Positions 25,321 through 34,494 of a stretch of 44,845 nucleotides of DNA are shown piece after piece. A program made the position numbers and the translations under genes. The first letter of the stretch is position 1. Each line of letters begins with the position of its first letter. Source of the stretch: Gemmataceae bacterium (GTDB taxonomy: Bacteria > Planctomycetota > Planctomycetia > Gemmatales > Gemmataceae); NCBI GenBank assembly GCA_003136315.1, contig PLDW01000231.1:1080-45924 (forward strand), given 5' to 3'. The notes beneath the pieces are model-generated. The model saw only the letters and a list, made by a program, of their open reading frames with translations. It was not told the origin of the DNA and did not search any database.

Positions 25321-26514
25321 GTGGCCAAGAAGAAACCGCCCTCGAAATCCTCCCCGCCGGCGAAGCGGCCCACAGCACCTGGCGAAGACCGCGGGTATGA
25401 CGGCCTGCTATCCGGGTTGTCCACCCTGTTGGACGATGCCCGCCGCGGGGCGGCCCGGGCCGTCAACGCAATTCTGACGACTACCTATTGGGAAGTCGGT
25501 CGGCGTGTCGTCGAGTTCGAGCAGGGTGGGAAGCCCCGGGCCGGCTACGGCGAGGCCCTGTTGAACCGCCTTGCGGCCGACCTGACCGCAAGGCACGGCC
25601 GGGGGTTCTCCCGGCAAAACCTTCAGCAAATGCGGGCTCTCTTCCTTGGCTGGGAGATTCGCCAGACACCGTCTGGCATTTTCCAGGCGAGGGTGAAACA
25701 GCCCGGCGAACGGCCACCGCCGACATCCGCGCCGCCCGCAATTCGCGCGTCCGCGACCAGTCCCTTCCCGTTGTCCTGGTCCCACTACGTCCGCCTGTTG
25801 TCCGTCGATAATGACCACGCGCGGAATTTCTACGAAGAGGAGGCGATCCGCGGCGGGTGGTCCTCCCGCCAGCTCGGCCGCCAGATCAACTCGATGTTCT
25901 ACGAGCGGACAGCGTTGTCCCGGAACAAGGCCGCGATGCTCACCAAGGGGCAGGTTCCAAAGCCCGAGGACGCAGTCACCCCGGAGGAGGAAATACGCGA
26001 TCCGCTGGTCCTTGAATTTCTGAACCTGAAGAATGAGTACAGCGAGAGTGACCTGGAAGAGGCCCTCGTCCACCACCTCGAAAGCTTCCTGCTCGAACTT
26101 GGGGGAGATTTTACCTTCGTCGGACGGCAGAAACGGTTGCGGCTCGATGACAAGTGGTTCAAGGTTGACCTGGTGTTCTTCCACCGCGGGTTGCGGTGCC
26201 TGGTGATCGTAGATTTAAAAATCGGCGAGTTCAATTATGCCGATGCAGGACAGATGAATATGTACCTGAATTACGCCAAGGCGCATTGGGTGCGGGAGGG
26301 GGAAAATCCGCCGGTCGGGCTGATCCTGTGTGCCCAGAAGGGCCACGACGAAGCCCGGTATGCGCTGGAGGGACTCGGGAACAAGGTACTCACTTCCACC
26401 TACCGAACGACCCTACCGGACGAGAAGATCCTGATAGCCGAGATGGAACGAACCCGGCGGATGCTCGAACTCCGCCCGGCGGCGGGAGGCAATGAGCCGA
26501 AGAAAGAGGAGTAG
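25321..26514 (+). CDS. PDDEXK nuclease of the DUF1016/YhcG type
   Basis: A 397-residue product. The N-terminal half has the DUF1016_N pattern (AVNAILTTTYWEVGRRVVEFEQ, ADLTARHGRGFSRQNLQQM, PFPLSWSHYVRLLSVDN, FYEEEAIRGGWSSRQLGRQINSM). The C-terminal half is the PD-(D/E)XK fold (DLEEALVHHLESFLLELG, FKVDLVFFHRGLRCLVIVDLKIGEF, in which D and the D-x-K pair are visible). It starts with GTG 25321 after GGAG. Such proteins are common on mobile elements and near restriction systems; cleavage activity is inferred from the conserved residues. Confidence 0.9.
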   Translation: MAKKKPPSKSSPPAKRPTAPGEDRGYDGLLSGLSTLLDDARRGAARAVNAILTTTYWEVGRRVVEFEQGGKPRAGYGEALLNRLAADLTARHGRGFSRQNLQQMRALFLGWEIRQTPSGIFQARVKQPGERPPPTSAPPAIRASATSPFPLSWSHYVRLLSVDNDHARNFYEEEAIRGGWSSRQLGRQINSMFYERTALSRNKAAMLTKGQVPKPEDAVTPEEEIRDPLVLEFLNLKNEYSESDLEEALVHHLESFLLELGGDFTFVGRQKRLRLDDKWFKVDLVFFHRGLRCLVIVDLKIGEFNYADAGQMNMYLNYAKAHWVREGENPPVGLILCAQKGHDEARYALEGLGNKVLTSTYRTTLPDEKILIAEMERTRRMLELRPAAGGNEPKKEE

Positions 26515-26534
26515 TGCTGCGTCCAAGGAGTCGA

Positions 26535-26557
26535 TTGTGCAACGGGTCGTTGCACAA
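26535..26557. terminator. Hairpin after the nuclease gene
   Basis: TTGTGCAACG GGT CGTTGCACAA, perfect 10-bp arms with a 3-base loop, 21 bases after the stop. Confidence 0.55.
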
Positions 26558-26632
26558 ATTCAGTGGGGCAGGGCGGTGCGGTGAGGATAAACTTCGACTT
26601 GGCTTTCGCACGAACAGGTTTATGCTGGTCCG

Positions 26633-27034
26633 ATGTTCCACATCGGTGACATTTTCGACGGCGGTTGGCCGACCGTCTCCAGGTCCACGGTGGTCGGTGC
26701 GCTGCTCGGTACGGCGAGCGCAGTCGTGTGCCTACTAATCTTTATTCCGGAACTTCCTCAAGCTTTTGGCCTGATCCCATGCATCGGATTGACTGTCCCA
26801 TCGTTGCTCGCGGGAGCCTTCACGGGAGCGATCCTGGGAACCCGATCTTGCCCGGATGGATGGCTGGAATCCCAAACCCGGCCGAAGATCGACCTGCAAC
26901 CTCGGCTCGACCACGAGGAGCCAGAACTTGCGGTGATGCCGGCCGATCACGAAAACGCACGCACCTTTCAGGATCGCGTGGCCGAATCCAACCGGTCCGG
27001 GCATTCGCCAAGGTCCGTCCTCACGCGTCACTGA
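26633..27034 (+). CDS. Small two-helix membrane protein
   Basis: A 133-residue product with two membrane helices near residues 20-40 and 47-68 (VVGALLGTASAVVCLLIFI, LIPCIGLTVPSLLAGAFTGAIL) and a polar C-terminal half. The ATG has no clear ribosome site, so the start is tentative. It converges with the large methyltransferase-helicase gene, 63 bases away. Function is unknown. Confidence 0.5.
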   Translation: MFHIGDIFDGGWPTVSRSTVVGALLGTASAVVCLLIFIPELPQAFGLIPCIGLTVPSLLAGAFTGAILGTRSCPDGWLESQTRPKIDLQPRLDHEEPELAVMPADHENARTFQDRVAESNRSGHSPRSVLTRH

Positions 27035-27097
27035 TCGACTCTACAGACCCGGATGTTCCCACAGCCCGCGGCCCTTCCTCCCGGGCGACCCAACCTC

Positions 27098-30000
27098 TCA
27101 AAACAGCGTCCTCTGGACGCCCTTCGGCCTGACCTGGACGCGGAATGATCGTGGAGCTTCCCCGGCCGTCTCCTCCACCACGCGGGGCGTCTCGGCCTCC
27201 GGCTTTAATTCCCGGGGTGCCTCCTGCGGTAGCTCCGTCCGCCGGCGGACCTGCTCGGCCCTCGGCTTCTCCCGCACCCGTGCCGGGACCGCTTCGACGC
27301 GATGCGACTCCCTGAGCGACTGGATCCGCTCCGCCAGTTCGACGGTGGACGGCTCCCCCTCGGCCGGGGGAGAGGATAATGCCTGCTTCAGCCGGTCGCG
27401 AAGGCCGGTCAGCTCGTCCAGATAGCCTGTATGGGCGAAGGGGCGGCCGACCCGGGCCTCGTAGTCATGGAGTTGGCTCCGGGCGATCCCCAGTTCTTTG
27501 GCCGTCTCGTCGCAGCGCTCCTCGTAGCCGCCGGCGAGCCGGGCCAGGGCGTTGATCACCGCCCGCGGCCCTTGCGATTCCTTCGAGAGTCCCGTCTTCT
27601 GCAAGGACTGGCCTTCGAGATACACGTCCGCCGACCCACCCGGATACCGCTCGATCCCGAAGGCAAGGTCCTGGTGACGGCCGAGTGGGAACCGCCGCGG
27701 CCGATCTACCAATTCGGGCAGGGTGTTGAGGGCCTTACCCAGCACCGCCTCCGATCCCGGCTTTCCGCCCACCAGGAACTCGTCGCTGCCTTGAACCGTC
27801 GCCCGGTCGGCGGTCAGGGCCGCAAGCCGCTTCTCCAGCCGGTCGATCCGCTCCGGCAACTCGCGCAGGTTCTTCCGGGCCAGGTACTGCTCGTCGGCAT
27901 GGTTGCGGCGGAGCACCGCCAGGCGCTGCAACTCGGCATCCGCCTCGGCCAGCGTCAGCACGGCCGGGTTACCCGAGGCGATGGCCTTCACCTCGGCGTA
28001 GCTCAGCTCCTGGCCGCCCACATCCTCGGCCCGGCGGACCGCCGCCTCCCCGGTCATGACCTGAGAAATAAACCGTGCCTTGGTTTCGAGCGCCTGCCAC
28101 ATGAAGGTGTCGAAGGAACCTGTTGTCACATAACGATAGACGGCGACCTCGGCGTTCTCATTGCCCTGCCGCAAGATCCGCCCGTCCCGCTGTTCGACCT
28201 CGGCCGGCTTCCACGGGGCATCCAGGTGATGCATCGCCGCCAGCCGTTTCTGGACGTTGGTTCCGGTGCCCATCTTCGACGTGCTGCCGATCAGGAAGCG
28301 GACCGTCCCATTGCGGACCTTCTCGAACAGGGCCTGCTTCTTGGCGTCGCTGTCCGCATCGCCCATCACGGCGATCTGTTCCCGCGGGATTCCCCGCCGG
28401 ACCAGTTTCTCCACAATCTCGTCGTAGACGCAGTAGCCCCAGGGAGTCGGGTTCACTCCCATGTCGCAAAAAATCATTTGTGTGCTGCGGGTTGCTGCGG
28501 TGCGCTGCCAGATGGCCACCGCATTCTCCACCATCGCGTTGACCTTCGAGCCGGGGAAGTCCGTCGCGGACGGGGAGAGCATCCGGGCGTCGAGGGCCAG
28601 CTTCCTGCCGTCGGTGGTGATGGAAAGGGCGTTGTCCTCCCTGGGATCCACCTTCTGGGAGCGGATGCGTTCGTAGCGGGCGACCAGCTCCTGCTGGAGC
28701 GTGGCCTGCTCGTCCGACATCGCGCAGGCGACGATGTGGGGTTTGCCGCCCTCCAGCTTCGGGCGGGGCAGGTCGAGCATGTCGGCCGTCTGCACGTCGG
28801 CGAACGACCGGAACATCTGCTGCAACTCGGGCAGGTTCACAAAGCGGGCGAAGCGGCTACGGGGTTTGAGGGTCTTGCCGTCCGGCGAAATCTCCATCGC
28901 CTCGACCACCTCACCGAAGGTCGCAGCCCAGGCGTCGAAATGCTCGATGCCGCGATCGCGAAGGCCCGCCGGGTCGAGGAAGCGAGACATGGTGTACAGC
29001 TCGACCAGGGTGTTGGAGATCGGGGTTCCTGTGGCAAAGGTCACGCCACGGCCGGGGTGTCGCTCGTGCAGCCAGCGGCACTTCATGAACAGGTCGAAGG
29101 CCCGCTCCGAGCCGCCGGTCTGGATACCCGCGACGCGATCCATCTTCGTCGGCGTCTCCAGGTTCTTGAAGTAATGCGCCTCGTCGATGAAGAGATGGTC
29201 GACCCCCAGCTCGTCGAACACCAGGCCGTCATCCTTCTTGTCCTGGGCGAGCAGTTCTTTGAGCCGGGCCTGGCGGGCGGCTTTCTGCTTTTCGATGGTC
29301 TTGATGATGTTCCGCCCCGCGCGGGAGCTGTTATCCGTCGCCCGGTCGCACAGGAGCTGGTCGTACTCGGCGATCTGCTCGCGGAGGAACTTCTCCTGGT
29401 AGTCCCGGGACATCCCGATTCTTTCGAAGCTCGAATGAGTGGCAATGACGGCGTCCCACTCGCCCGAGGCGATCTTGGCGGTCAGGAACTTGCGGCGATC
29501 ACGGGTGAAGTCGTCCTTGCCGGCGACGAGGAGTTTGGCGTTCGGGTAGAGTTGCTGGAACTCGCGAGCGAACTGTTCGAGCAAATGGTTGGGGACGACG
29601 ACGAGCGGCTTGTGGATGAGCCCGGCCTGCTTCATCTTCATGGCGGTGGCCGCCATCGTGAAGCTTTTTCCCGCCCCGACCACATGCGCCAGTAGCGTGT
29701 TGCCGCCCGACATGCCGCGCCAGACCGCGTCGGCCTGGTGTGGCCGCAGGGCAATCGCCTGGCTCATCCCCGGAAACGCCAGGTGCGAGCCGTCGAACTG
29801 GCGGGGTCGCAAATTGTTGTAAGTATCGTTGTAAAGCCGGACGATTCTCTCGGTTCGATCGGGATCGGAGAAGATCCAGCCCTTGAATTGCTCCTTGATC
29901 AGCTTCTGCTTCTCCTTGGCGGCGAGCGTCGCCTCCTGGTTGACGACCCGCTTGTCGGGGTCGGCCGGGTCCGGATCGGTGATCACCGGCGTCTTCATGT

Positions 30001-32434
30001 TCAGCGCCAGGTCGAGCAGCCAGAGCCCGCTGGCCCGCGGGGTGCCGTAGTCGGACGTGACAGCGACCGACCGCTCGGCCGAATAATCCCCCTCGACACT
30101 CCACACCGCGTCCCGCGCCATGTGGGCGATGGTGATCGAAGAAGCCGAAACCTGGAACAGGTGAGCGGCGAAGGCCCGCACATCCGCGACCGGGATCCAG
30201 GGTGCCCCGAGGTTGGCGTCGATGTCGCCCGGCAGAACGTCCTCGGGCTGCACGGCCCGCAGGGCATCGGCGTTGCGGGTTGCACCAGCGCGTTCTGCTG
30301 CCGCCAGTTTGGCCCGGACGTTGCCCGACAGATACTCGTCGGCTGTCTGCCACTGCTGCGTTTCCGGGTCGCGGTAGATCAGCTCGCCCAGCTCGGTGAT
30401 GACGGTTTCCTCGGCCCGGCCGTAGAGCCGGGCGATATACCCCAGGTCAACGGCCCCCTTGTGGTCGAGGGAGACGAGCAACCCTTCCTCGGCCGAGGCA
30501 ACGCTCGTGACGGGTGGGGTGCGGCCGACCACGTCCTTGTGCAGGATCGGGGCTTTCTTCGCCTCGCCTGTGACCTCGTCATACTCCTCCAGCGACATAA
30601 CCAGCATGGCGTCCGGGTCTTCCCGGAACTTGACCAGGTTCGGCATCCGGCGGATGACCGTGCCGTCGGCGTTGTTGCTGAAGGTGGTTTTGTTGATCGG
30701 GCCGAAGGCCGAGAGGAAAGCATCGTAGGCCAGATTCAGCCGCTTGCGGGCCTCCTGGCGGTTGGGCTCGGGCCAGCCCTCGTTCTGCGATTGCAGAACG
30801 CGACGCGCCAGGTCCCGCAGGGTGAGCAGGGCACCTATCCGCCGGCCGACCAGCGATCCGTGCGCCCAGAGTTCGGAGCCGCCATAGACCAGGGGGATGG
30901 ACTGCCCGTCCACGCGGTGGTGGATCCGGCCGTCATGGACGAAGAAACTGCCCTCGGTGATGTGACGCTCGGGCGGAGGTGGAACGAAGGCGGCCGGGGC
31001 CTCGGGCCGGAGGCGTGGTTGTCGTGTGGGGAGAGCCGGCAATCGTTCCACCGCCTGGCGAAGCTGCCCGGCCAGGTCGCCGGTCGAGAGAACGCTGTAG
31101 CCCTCGCCGTAGAGCGAATCCTTGCTGCTGTAGGTGCCGAGCACCATCTCCGGATGCGTCTGAAAGTAGCGGTTGATGGGGACGGTGACGCCTTCGATCA
31201 CGACGGGGGTAGTTTGCAACCAGTCCGGGTCGACGTGCCGGGGAGGATCGCCCCGCGACCGCTTCCGCAGGAAGACGATGTCGGTCACCACGGCAGTTCC
31301 TTCCCGTTTGAACGCATCTGACGGGAGACGGATGGCCCCGAGGAAATCGGCCCGTTCCGCCAGGTACTCGCGGATGGCCGCATTCTGCTTATCGAGGCTG
31401 TAGTGTGAGGTGACCAGCGCCAGCACGCCGCCGGAGGCGAGGGCGTCGACGGACTTGGCGAAGAAATAGTCGTGCAGGGCGAATCGCTGCCCCTGGTGCT
31501 CCCGCTTCAGATCAGCGAACGGCACGTTGCCTATGACCGCATCCAGCTCGGGCAGGCGGGTGTCGTGGAAATCCTCGACCCGGATGTCCTGCTCCGGGTG
31601 CCGGGCCTTGGCGATCCGGCCGGAGATGCTGTCCTGCTCGATGCCGATGAAGCGTTGGCCCTGGGCTGCGTGGGCGAGGAAGTTGCCCGTCCCGCAACCC
31701 GGTTCGAGCACCAGGGCCTCACGGGGCACACCGAGGCGGTTCAGGGCCGCATGCATCGCCTCGATCACGACCGGCGAGGTGTAAAAGGCGTTAAACGTGG
31801 TCCGCTTGGCGCTGTCGTACTCTTCTGGCGTGAGCAGGGTCTGGAGTTCCTCGCCGAGCACCTGCCAGGAGGCGTCCTTGTACTTACCCGTCACCGGATT
31901 TGGGAAGATCGACAGCGCCACGGCCCCGAAGCCGGGGAAGCGGCCGAGGATTTCGCGTTCGTCTGGCGTCGCCAGCCGGCGTTCCTTCTCGACAAGCTGA
32001 AGAGTGCGGATCGCTACCAGAATGTCGCGGGCTTTGGATTTTTCGCCGCTGGAGAGGATCGGCAGGGCAGGGGGAGGCAGCTCAGGTGGGGTGACAGCAG
32101 GTGGCGGATCGTCAGCGGGCGGTTCGTCGATAGCCAGGTCGAAGAGGCTGCGGCTTACGCTTCGACCCGGGCGGCTTCCTGGGCGATACGTTCCTCGATC
32201 TGGGCCACCGCCAGTTCCATTGCTGCGTCCGGCGGAACGGACCGGCTGAGTTCGAGGTGACTCGCTCTGAGGTCCACCGAGTATCGATCCAGTTCGCGAA
32301 GCAGCGTCCGCGACAGGCACAGCCGGCGGTGCAGTGTCGGGTGCGCTTGTAGCAGTTCCAGGACGATCGTCTTGTACATCCGGCGTGTCCTCGACGTCGA
32401 ACGGCAGGGAAGGGTGCTGGCGCTTCGGTGCCAT
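27098..32434 (-). CDS. Giant DNA adenine methyltransferase-SNF2-like helicase fusion
   Basis: A product of up to 1778 residues. The order is: a disordered proline-rich N-terminus (1-130); a class I methyltransferase with motif I VLEPGCGTGNFL (241-252) and motif IV as NVPFA (303-307) instead of the usual NPPY; a long linker; and a superfamily 2 helicase with Walker A GAGKS near 918, LFIDEAHYFKNL near 1081 and the SNF2-like QRDGRILRQGN near 1418. A coiled C-terminus follows. Large 'methylase-helicase' proteins of this kind are frequent on plasmids and phages, with proposed roles in anti-restriction or replication (family knowledge). The start is unresolved: ATG 32434 is the only ATG of the N-terminal region, and the first third of the tail overlaps a well-supported small gene in another frame. 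Confidence 0.85.
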   Translation of the reverse strand: MAPKRQHPSLPFDVEDTPDVQDDRPGTATSAPDTAPPAVPVADAASRTGSILGGPQSESPRTQPVRSAGRSNGTGGGPDRGTYRPGSRPGRSVSRSLFDLAIDEPPADDPPPAVTPPELPPPALPILSSGEKSKARDILVAIRTLQLVEKERRLATPDEREILGRFPGFGAVALSIFPNPVTGKYKDASWQVLGEELQTLLTPEEYDSAKRTTFNAFYTSPVVIEAMHAALNRLGVPREALVLEPGCGTGNFLAHAAQGQRFIGIEQDSISGRIAKARHPEQDIRVEDFHDTRLPELDAVIGNVPFADLKREHQGQRFALHDYFFAKSVDALASGGVLALVTSHYSLDKQNAAIREYLAERADFLGAIRLPSDAFKREGTAVVTDIVFLRKRSRGDPPRHVDPDWLQTTPVVIEGVTVPINRYFQTHPEMVLGTYSSKDSLYGEGYSVLSTGDLAGQLRQAVERLPALPTRQPRLRPEAPAAFVPPPPERHITEGSFFVHDGRIHHRVDGQSIPLVYGGSELWAHGSLVGRRIGALLTLRDLARRVLQSQNEGWPEPNRQEARKRLNLAYDAFLSAFGPINKTTFSNNADGTVIRRMPNLVKFREDPDAMLVMSLEEYDEVTGEAKKAPILHKDVVGRTPPVTSVASAEEGLLVSLDHKGAVDLGYIARLYGRAEETVITELGELIYRDPETQQWQTADEYLSGNVRAKLAAAERAGATRNADALRAVQPEDVLPGDIDANLGAPWIPVADVRAFAAHLFQVSASSITIAHMARDAVWSVEGDYSAERSVAVTSDYGTPRASGLWLLDLALNMKTPVITDPDPADPDKRVVNQEATLAAKEKQKLIKEQFKGWIFSDPDRTERIVRLYNDTYNNLRPRQFDGSHLAFPGMSQAIALRPHQADAVWRGMSGGNTLLAHVVGAGKSFTMAATAMKMKQAGLIHKPLVVVPNHLLEQFAREFQQLYPNAKLLVAGKDDFTRDRRKFLTAKIASGEWDAVIATHSSFERIGMSRDYQEKFLREQIAEYDQLLCDRATDNSSRAGRNIIKTIEKQKAARQARLKELLAQDKKDDGLVFDELGVDHLFIDEAHYFKNLETPTKMDRVAGIQTGGSERAFDLFMKCRWLHERHPGRGVTFATGTPISNTLVELYTMSRFLDPAGLRDRGIEHFDAWAATFGEVVEAMEISPDGKTLKPRSRFARFVNLPELQQMFRSFADVQTADMLDLPRPKLEGGKPHIVACAMSDEQATLQQELVARYERIRSQKVDPREDNALSITTDGRKLALDARMLSPSATDFPGSKVNAMVENAVAIWQRTAATRSTQMIFCDMGVNPTPWGYCVYDEIVEKLVRRGIPREQIAVMGDADSDAKKQALFEKVRNGTVRFLIGSTSKMGTGTNVQKRLAAMHHLDAPWKPAEVEQRDGRILRQGNENAEVAVYRYVTTGSFDTFMWQALETKARFISQVMTGEAAVRRAEDVGGQELSYAEVKAIASGNPAVLTLAEADAELQRLAVLRRNHADEQYLARKNLRELPERIDRLEKRLAALTADRATVQGSDEFLVGGKPGSEAVLGKALNTLPELVDRPRRFPLGRHQDLAFGIERYPGGSADVYLEGQSLQKTGLSKESQGPRAVINALARLAGGYEERCDETAKELGIARSQLHDYEARVGRPFAHTGYLDELTGLRDRLKQALSSPPAEGEPSTVELAERIQSLRESHRVEAVPARVREKPRAEQVRRRTELPQEAPRELKPEAETPRVVEETAGEAPRSFRVQVRPKGVQRTLF
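32155..32379 (-). CDS. Small helical protein overlapping the 5' end of the helicase frame
   Basis: A 74-residue product starting at ATG 32379, with GAGGA eight bases upstream. It has helical, charged sequence (MYKTIVLELLQAHPTLHRRL, then ATP-independent helices ending IEERIAQEAARVEA). Third-position GC is very high in this frame and only about half in the overlapping helicase frame between 32380 and 32155, so this frame is coding. The function is unknown. The overlap of 225 bases in two frames is exceptional for this window. Confidence 0.65.
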   Translation of the reverse strand: MYKTIVLELLQAHPTLHRRLCLSRTLLRELDRYSVDLRASHLELSRSVPPDAAMELAVAQIEERIAQEAARVEA

Positions 32435-32977
32435 TCCGTGACATGGTGAAGGGGTTGCGTGCCTCCGAATAGGTAGCCGGAATTGAGCGAACGCGCAAGA
32501 GCCAGCAATGGGTCATCGGCGCGTCCTTTCGTCGACCGGGTCCGCCCCCCGGTTGATGACGCTGCTAACTCCCGTGTCTTTAGCGGCTGTTTCGGCCTGT
32601 CGCGGGACTGAGCCAGTGGTTGAATCAGCCGATGCCACTTCGTTCCGTCACGTCCGCTGCCTGTCCTGACCGGTTCCGTCTTCCCGACCGACACCTGAGT
32701 GCAGGGGTCGTTACCCCTCGGGGTGGCGTTGTCAGGGTTTGGGTCAGCCGGTCTGTTCTCTTCGCGTGGAGCCTGCCACCAACACGGCCTTGATGTGTCA
32801 CCTTTAAAGCCGCCGCCGGGCCGATCCAGCAGAAAATCGGTTCCCCCGGAGGTCTCCCCCAATTTTCCGCTGGATCGGTTCGCAATCGCAAGCGTTGCCC
32901 CGGACTGAGACGGCTTTCCTTGCGGTGCCATCAGGCCGCGATGGTCGTGGCCGGTAACTCGAAGAAGGAGAACAACC
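32435..32977. other. Divergent intergenic region with a long hairpin
   Basis: About 540 bases between divergent genes. It contains the hairpin 32821-32878 and otherwise no convincing coding frame. Promoters for both flanking units should lie here. Confidence 0.45.
32821..32878 (-). promoter_or_regulatory. Long hairpin, fully paired in minus-strand RNA
   Basis: 17-bp arms (32821-32837 with 32862-32878) with one mismatch that becomes a G-U pair in the minus-strand transcript but an A-C mismatch in the plus-strand one. The loop is 24 bases. This bias suggests a leader structure of the minus-strand transcript towards the small gene and the helicase. Confidence 0.4.
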
Positions 32978-33187
32978 ATGTCTAACCCCAAGAACAACGA
33001 CACCGCCCCGAAGGCCCCGTCCCACGTCGCCTATCAGGTGCGAGACCGCGAAGGCCAGAAGGGATTCTGGACCCGCATCGGCAGTGTGTGGCCGCACGCC
33101 GACGGCAAGGGCTTCAACATTCAGCTCGATGTTGTCCCGCTCGACGGCCGGATCACCCTCCGCGTCGCCACGGAAAAGAAAGCGTAA
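32978..33187 (+). CDS. Small conserved plasmid-type protein
   Basis: A 69-residue product. The pattern HVAYQVRDREGQKGFWTRIG, then WPHADGKGFNIQLDVVPLDGRITLR, resembles a family of short plasmid proteins with a W-x-x-I-G and a GFNI-x-LD-x-x-P-x-x-GRI signature. ATG 32978 follows AAGGAG. The role is not known. Confidence 0.78.
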   Translation: MSNPKNNDTAPKAPSHVAYQVRDREGQKGFWTRIGSVWPHADGKGFNIQLDVVPLDGRITLRVATEKKA

Positions 33188-33198
33188 CGGATCAACCG

Positions 33199-33218
33199 GG
33201 CGGGGCTTCGGCCCCGCC
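33199..33218 (+). terminator. UUCG-tetraloop hairpin in the short gap
   Basis: GGCGGGGC TTCG GCCCCGCC, a perfect 8-bp stem closed by a TTCG tetraloop, 11 bases after one stop codon and 23 before the next start. It is likely a terminator, attenuator or message-stabilising stem. Confidence 0.55.
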
Positions 33219-33241
33219 TCTCACACGAAAGGAATCGCATT

Positions 33242-33718
33242 ATGACCACGACACTCGAAATCGACCTCGCCGACATCCTGGAGCAAAAGTACCCGCACGG
33301 GTTCCACGCCCCGGCCGACATCGACATTAGCAGCTTCCTGGAATTTGCCGACGACGACTGGTCGCATCAACTGGACGTCGAAGACTTGCTCGCCAAGGAT
33401 CGGCTCATCGGCATCATCTGGAATGTCCGCCTCGTCCTCGACGAGCGACCGGACCTGACCGACGACCAGGCGTGGACCGTCTTGCAGGCGTGCCAGACCC
33501 ACTTCGAGGAAGTGGCCGACCCGATGCGGGAAACCGTGCGGCAAATCGCCAACGGCTTGTTCCCAAAACCGACTGGGAAGGCGGCACTCCGCGTCTTACT
33601 CGCCCGGATCTCACAACGGATCGAGGCTCTTCCCGAAGACGAAACGACGGACCCGGCTGCCTACGGTTCCATCGGGGCCGCACTCGACACCGTCGAAACT
33701 CTCGCGAAGGGAGCATGA
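33242..33718 (+). CDS. Acidic protein of unknown function, coupled to a methyltransferase
   Basis: A 158-residue acidic helical protein (LEIDLADILEQKYPHGFH at the N-terminus, IIWNVRLVLDERPDLTDDQAW in the middle). ATG 33242 follows AAAGGAAT. Its stop overlaps the start of the methyltransferase gene by four bases (ATGA), so the two are translationally coupled and may act together. No family is recognised. Confidence 0.72.
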   Translation: MTTTLEIDLADILEQKYPHGFHAPADIDISSFLEFADDDWSHQLDVEDLLAKDRLIGIIWNVRLVLDERPDLTDDQAWTVLQACQTHFEEVADPMRETVRQIANGLFPKPTGKAALRVLLARISQRIEALPEDETTDPAAYGSIGAALDTVETLAKGA

Positions 33719-34476
33719 CCATGACTTCCGCAACCCCCGTGAATCCCTTCTACGCGGCACGTCGTCATCGCATCGCCACGACCCACCACGACAAGCCGGC
33801 CGGGCCGGTCTATGCCCGGCTGCCCCAAGCCCCGAGGAACGCGAGCCCGGTCCCGCACCTGACCAGCCTGTACCATTTCGACCGCGCCGGGGAGTACGGC
33901 GACCGGAGCTATCCCGGCAACTGTGGCGGGAACCTGATCCGCGACCTGTTGCTCTACTTCCGGCCGGAGGGACCGATATTCGACCCGATGAGCGGCAGCG
34001 GGACCTGCCGGGACGTGTGCGACGAACTCGGCCTCCCCTGCGTGTCCGGGGATATCCATCAGGGGTTCGATGCCTGCGACCCGGACGGCTTCCCCACGGA
34101 GAAATTTGCCTTCATCTGGGCACATCCGCCCTATTGGCGGCAAAAATCCTACGCCCTCGACCCGCGCGACCTATCCCGCGCTCCGACCCTGGAGGAGTTC
34201 CTCAGCCGCTACGGGCAATTCCTCCGCAACTGCGCCGGAGCGCTCACCCCAGGCGGGAAGCTGGCTGTGCTGATGGGTGACTACTGTGACCACGAGGCCG
34301 GGTTTCTCCCCCTCGTTTACCACACCAAACGGTTAGCGTTCGAGGCTGGGCTGGTGCAACACTGTACGGACGTTGTGAGGTTTTCGCACGGGGCGAGCAG
34401 TTCCAGGAAGGTGTACCGGACGGCGTTTATTCCGGGCCTGCACGACACACTCGTCGTGCTCGAACGCCCTGCTTGA
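33715..34476 (+). CDS. DNA methyltransferase (adenine N6 or cytosine N4)
   Basis: A 253-residue enzyme. It has the AdoMet motif PIFDPMSGSGTCRDVCDELG (motif I), and the catalytic motif as WAHPPYW, with His in place of the usual Asp, Asn or Ser before PPY. GGKLAVLMGDY follows. The order, motif I first then IV, is that of a gamma or zeta-like class. No target recognition domain or paired restriction enzyme is visible, so it may be an orphan methylase. ATG 33715 overlaps the previous stop. Confidence 0.82.
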   Translation: MTMTSATPVNPFYAARRHRIATTHHDKPAGPVYARLPQAPRNASPVPHLTSLYHFDRAGEYGDRSYPGNCGGNLIRDLLLYFRPEGPIFDPMSGSGTCRDVCDELGLPCVSGDIHQGFDACDPDGFPTEKFAFIWAHPPYWRQKSYALDPRDLSRAPTLEEFLSRYGQFLRNCAGALTPGGKLAVLMGDYCDHEAGFLPLVYHTKRLAFEAGLVQHCTDVVRFSHGASSSRKVYRTAFIPGLHDTLVVLERPA

Positions 34477-34494
34477 CCTTCCTCACCCAGTAGA

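Noticed and set aside
27431-29695. Long open frame on the plus strand opposite the helicase
   Set aside because: It is antisense to the motif-bearing helicase, which has the expected GC bias at third positions. Long antisense frames are normal in GC-rich DNA.
30781-30800. 20-bp palindrome CGTTCTGC GATT GCAGAACG in the helicase gene
   Set aside because: Single copy, inside coding sequence and different from the parS-like family apart from the chance GATTGCA half.
29738-31321. Second long plus-strand frame opposite the helicase-methyltransferase
   Set aside because: Also a shadow of the real gene, with no motif and no ribosome site.
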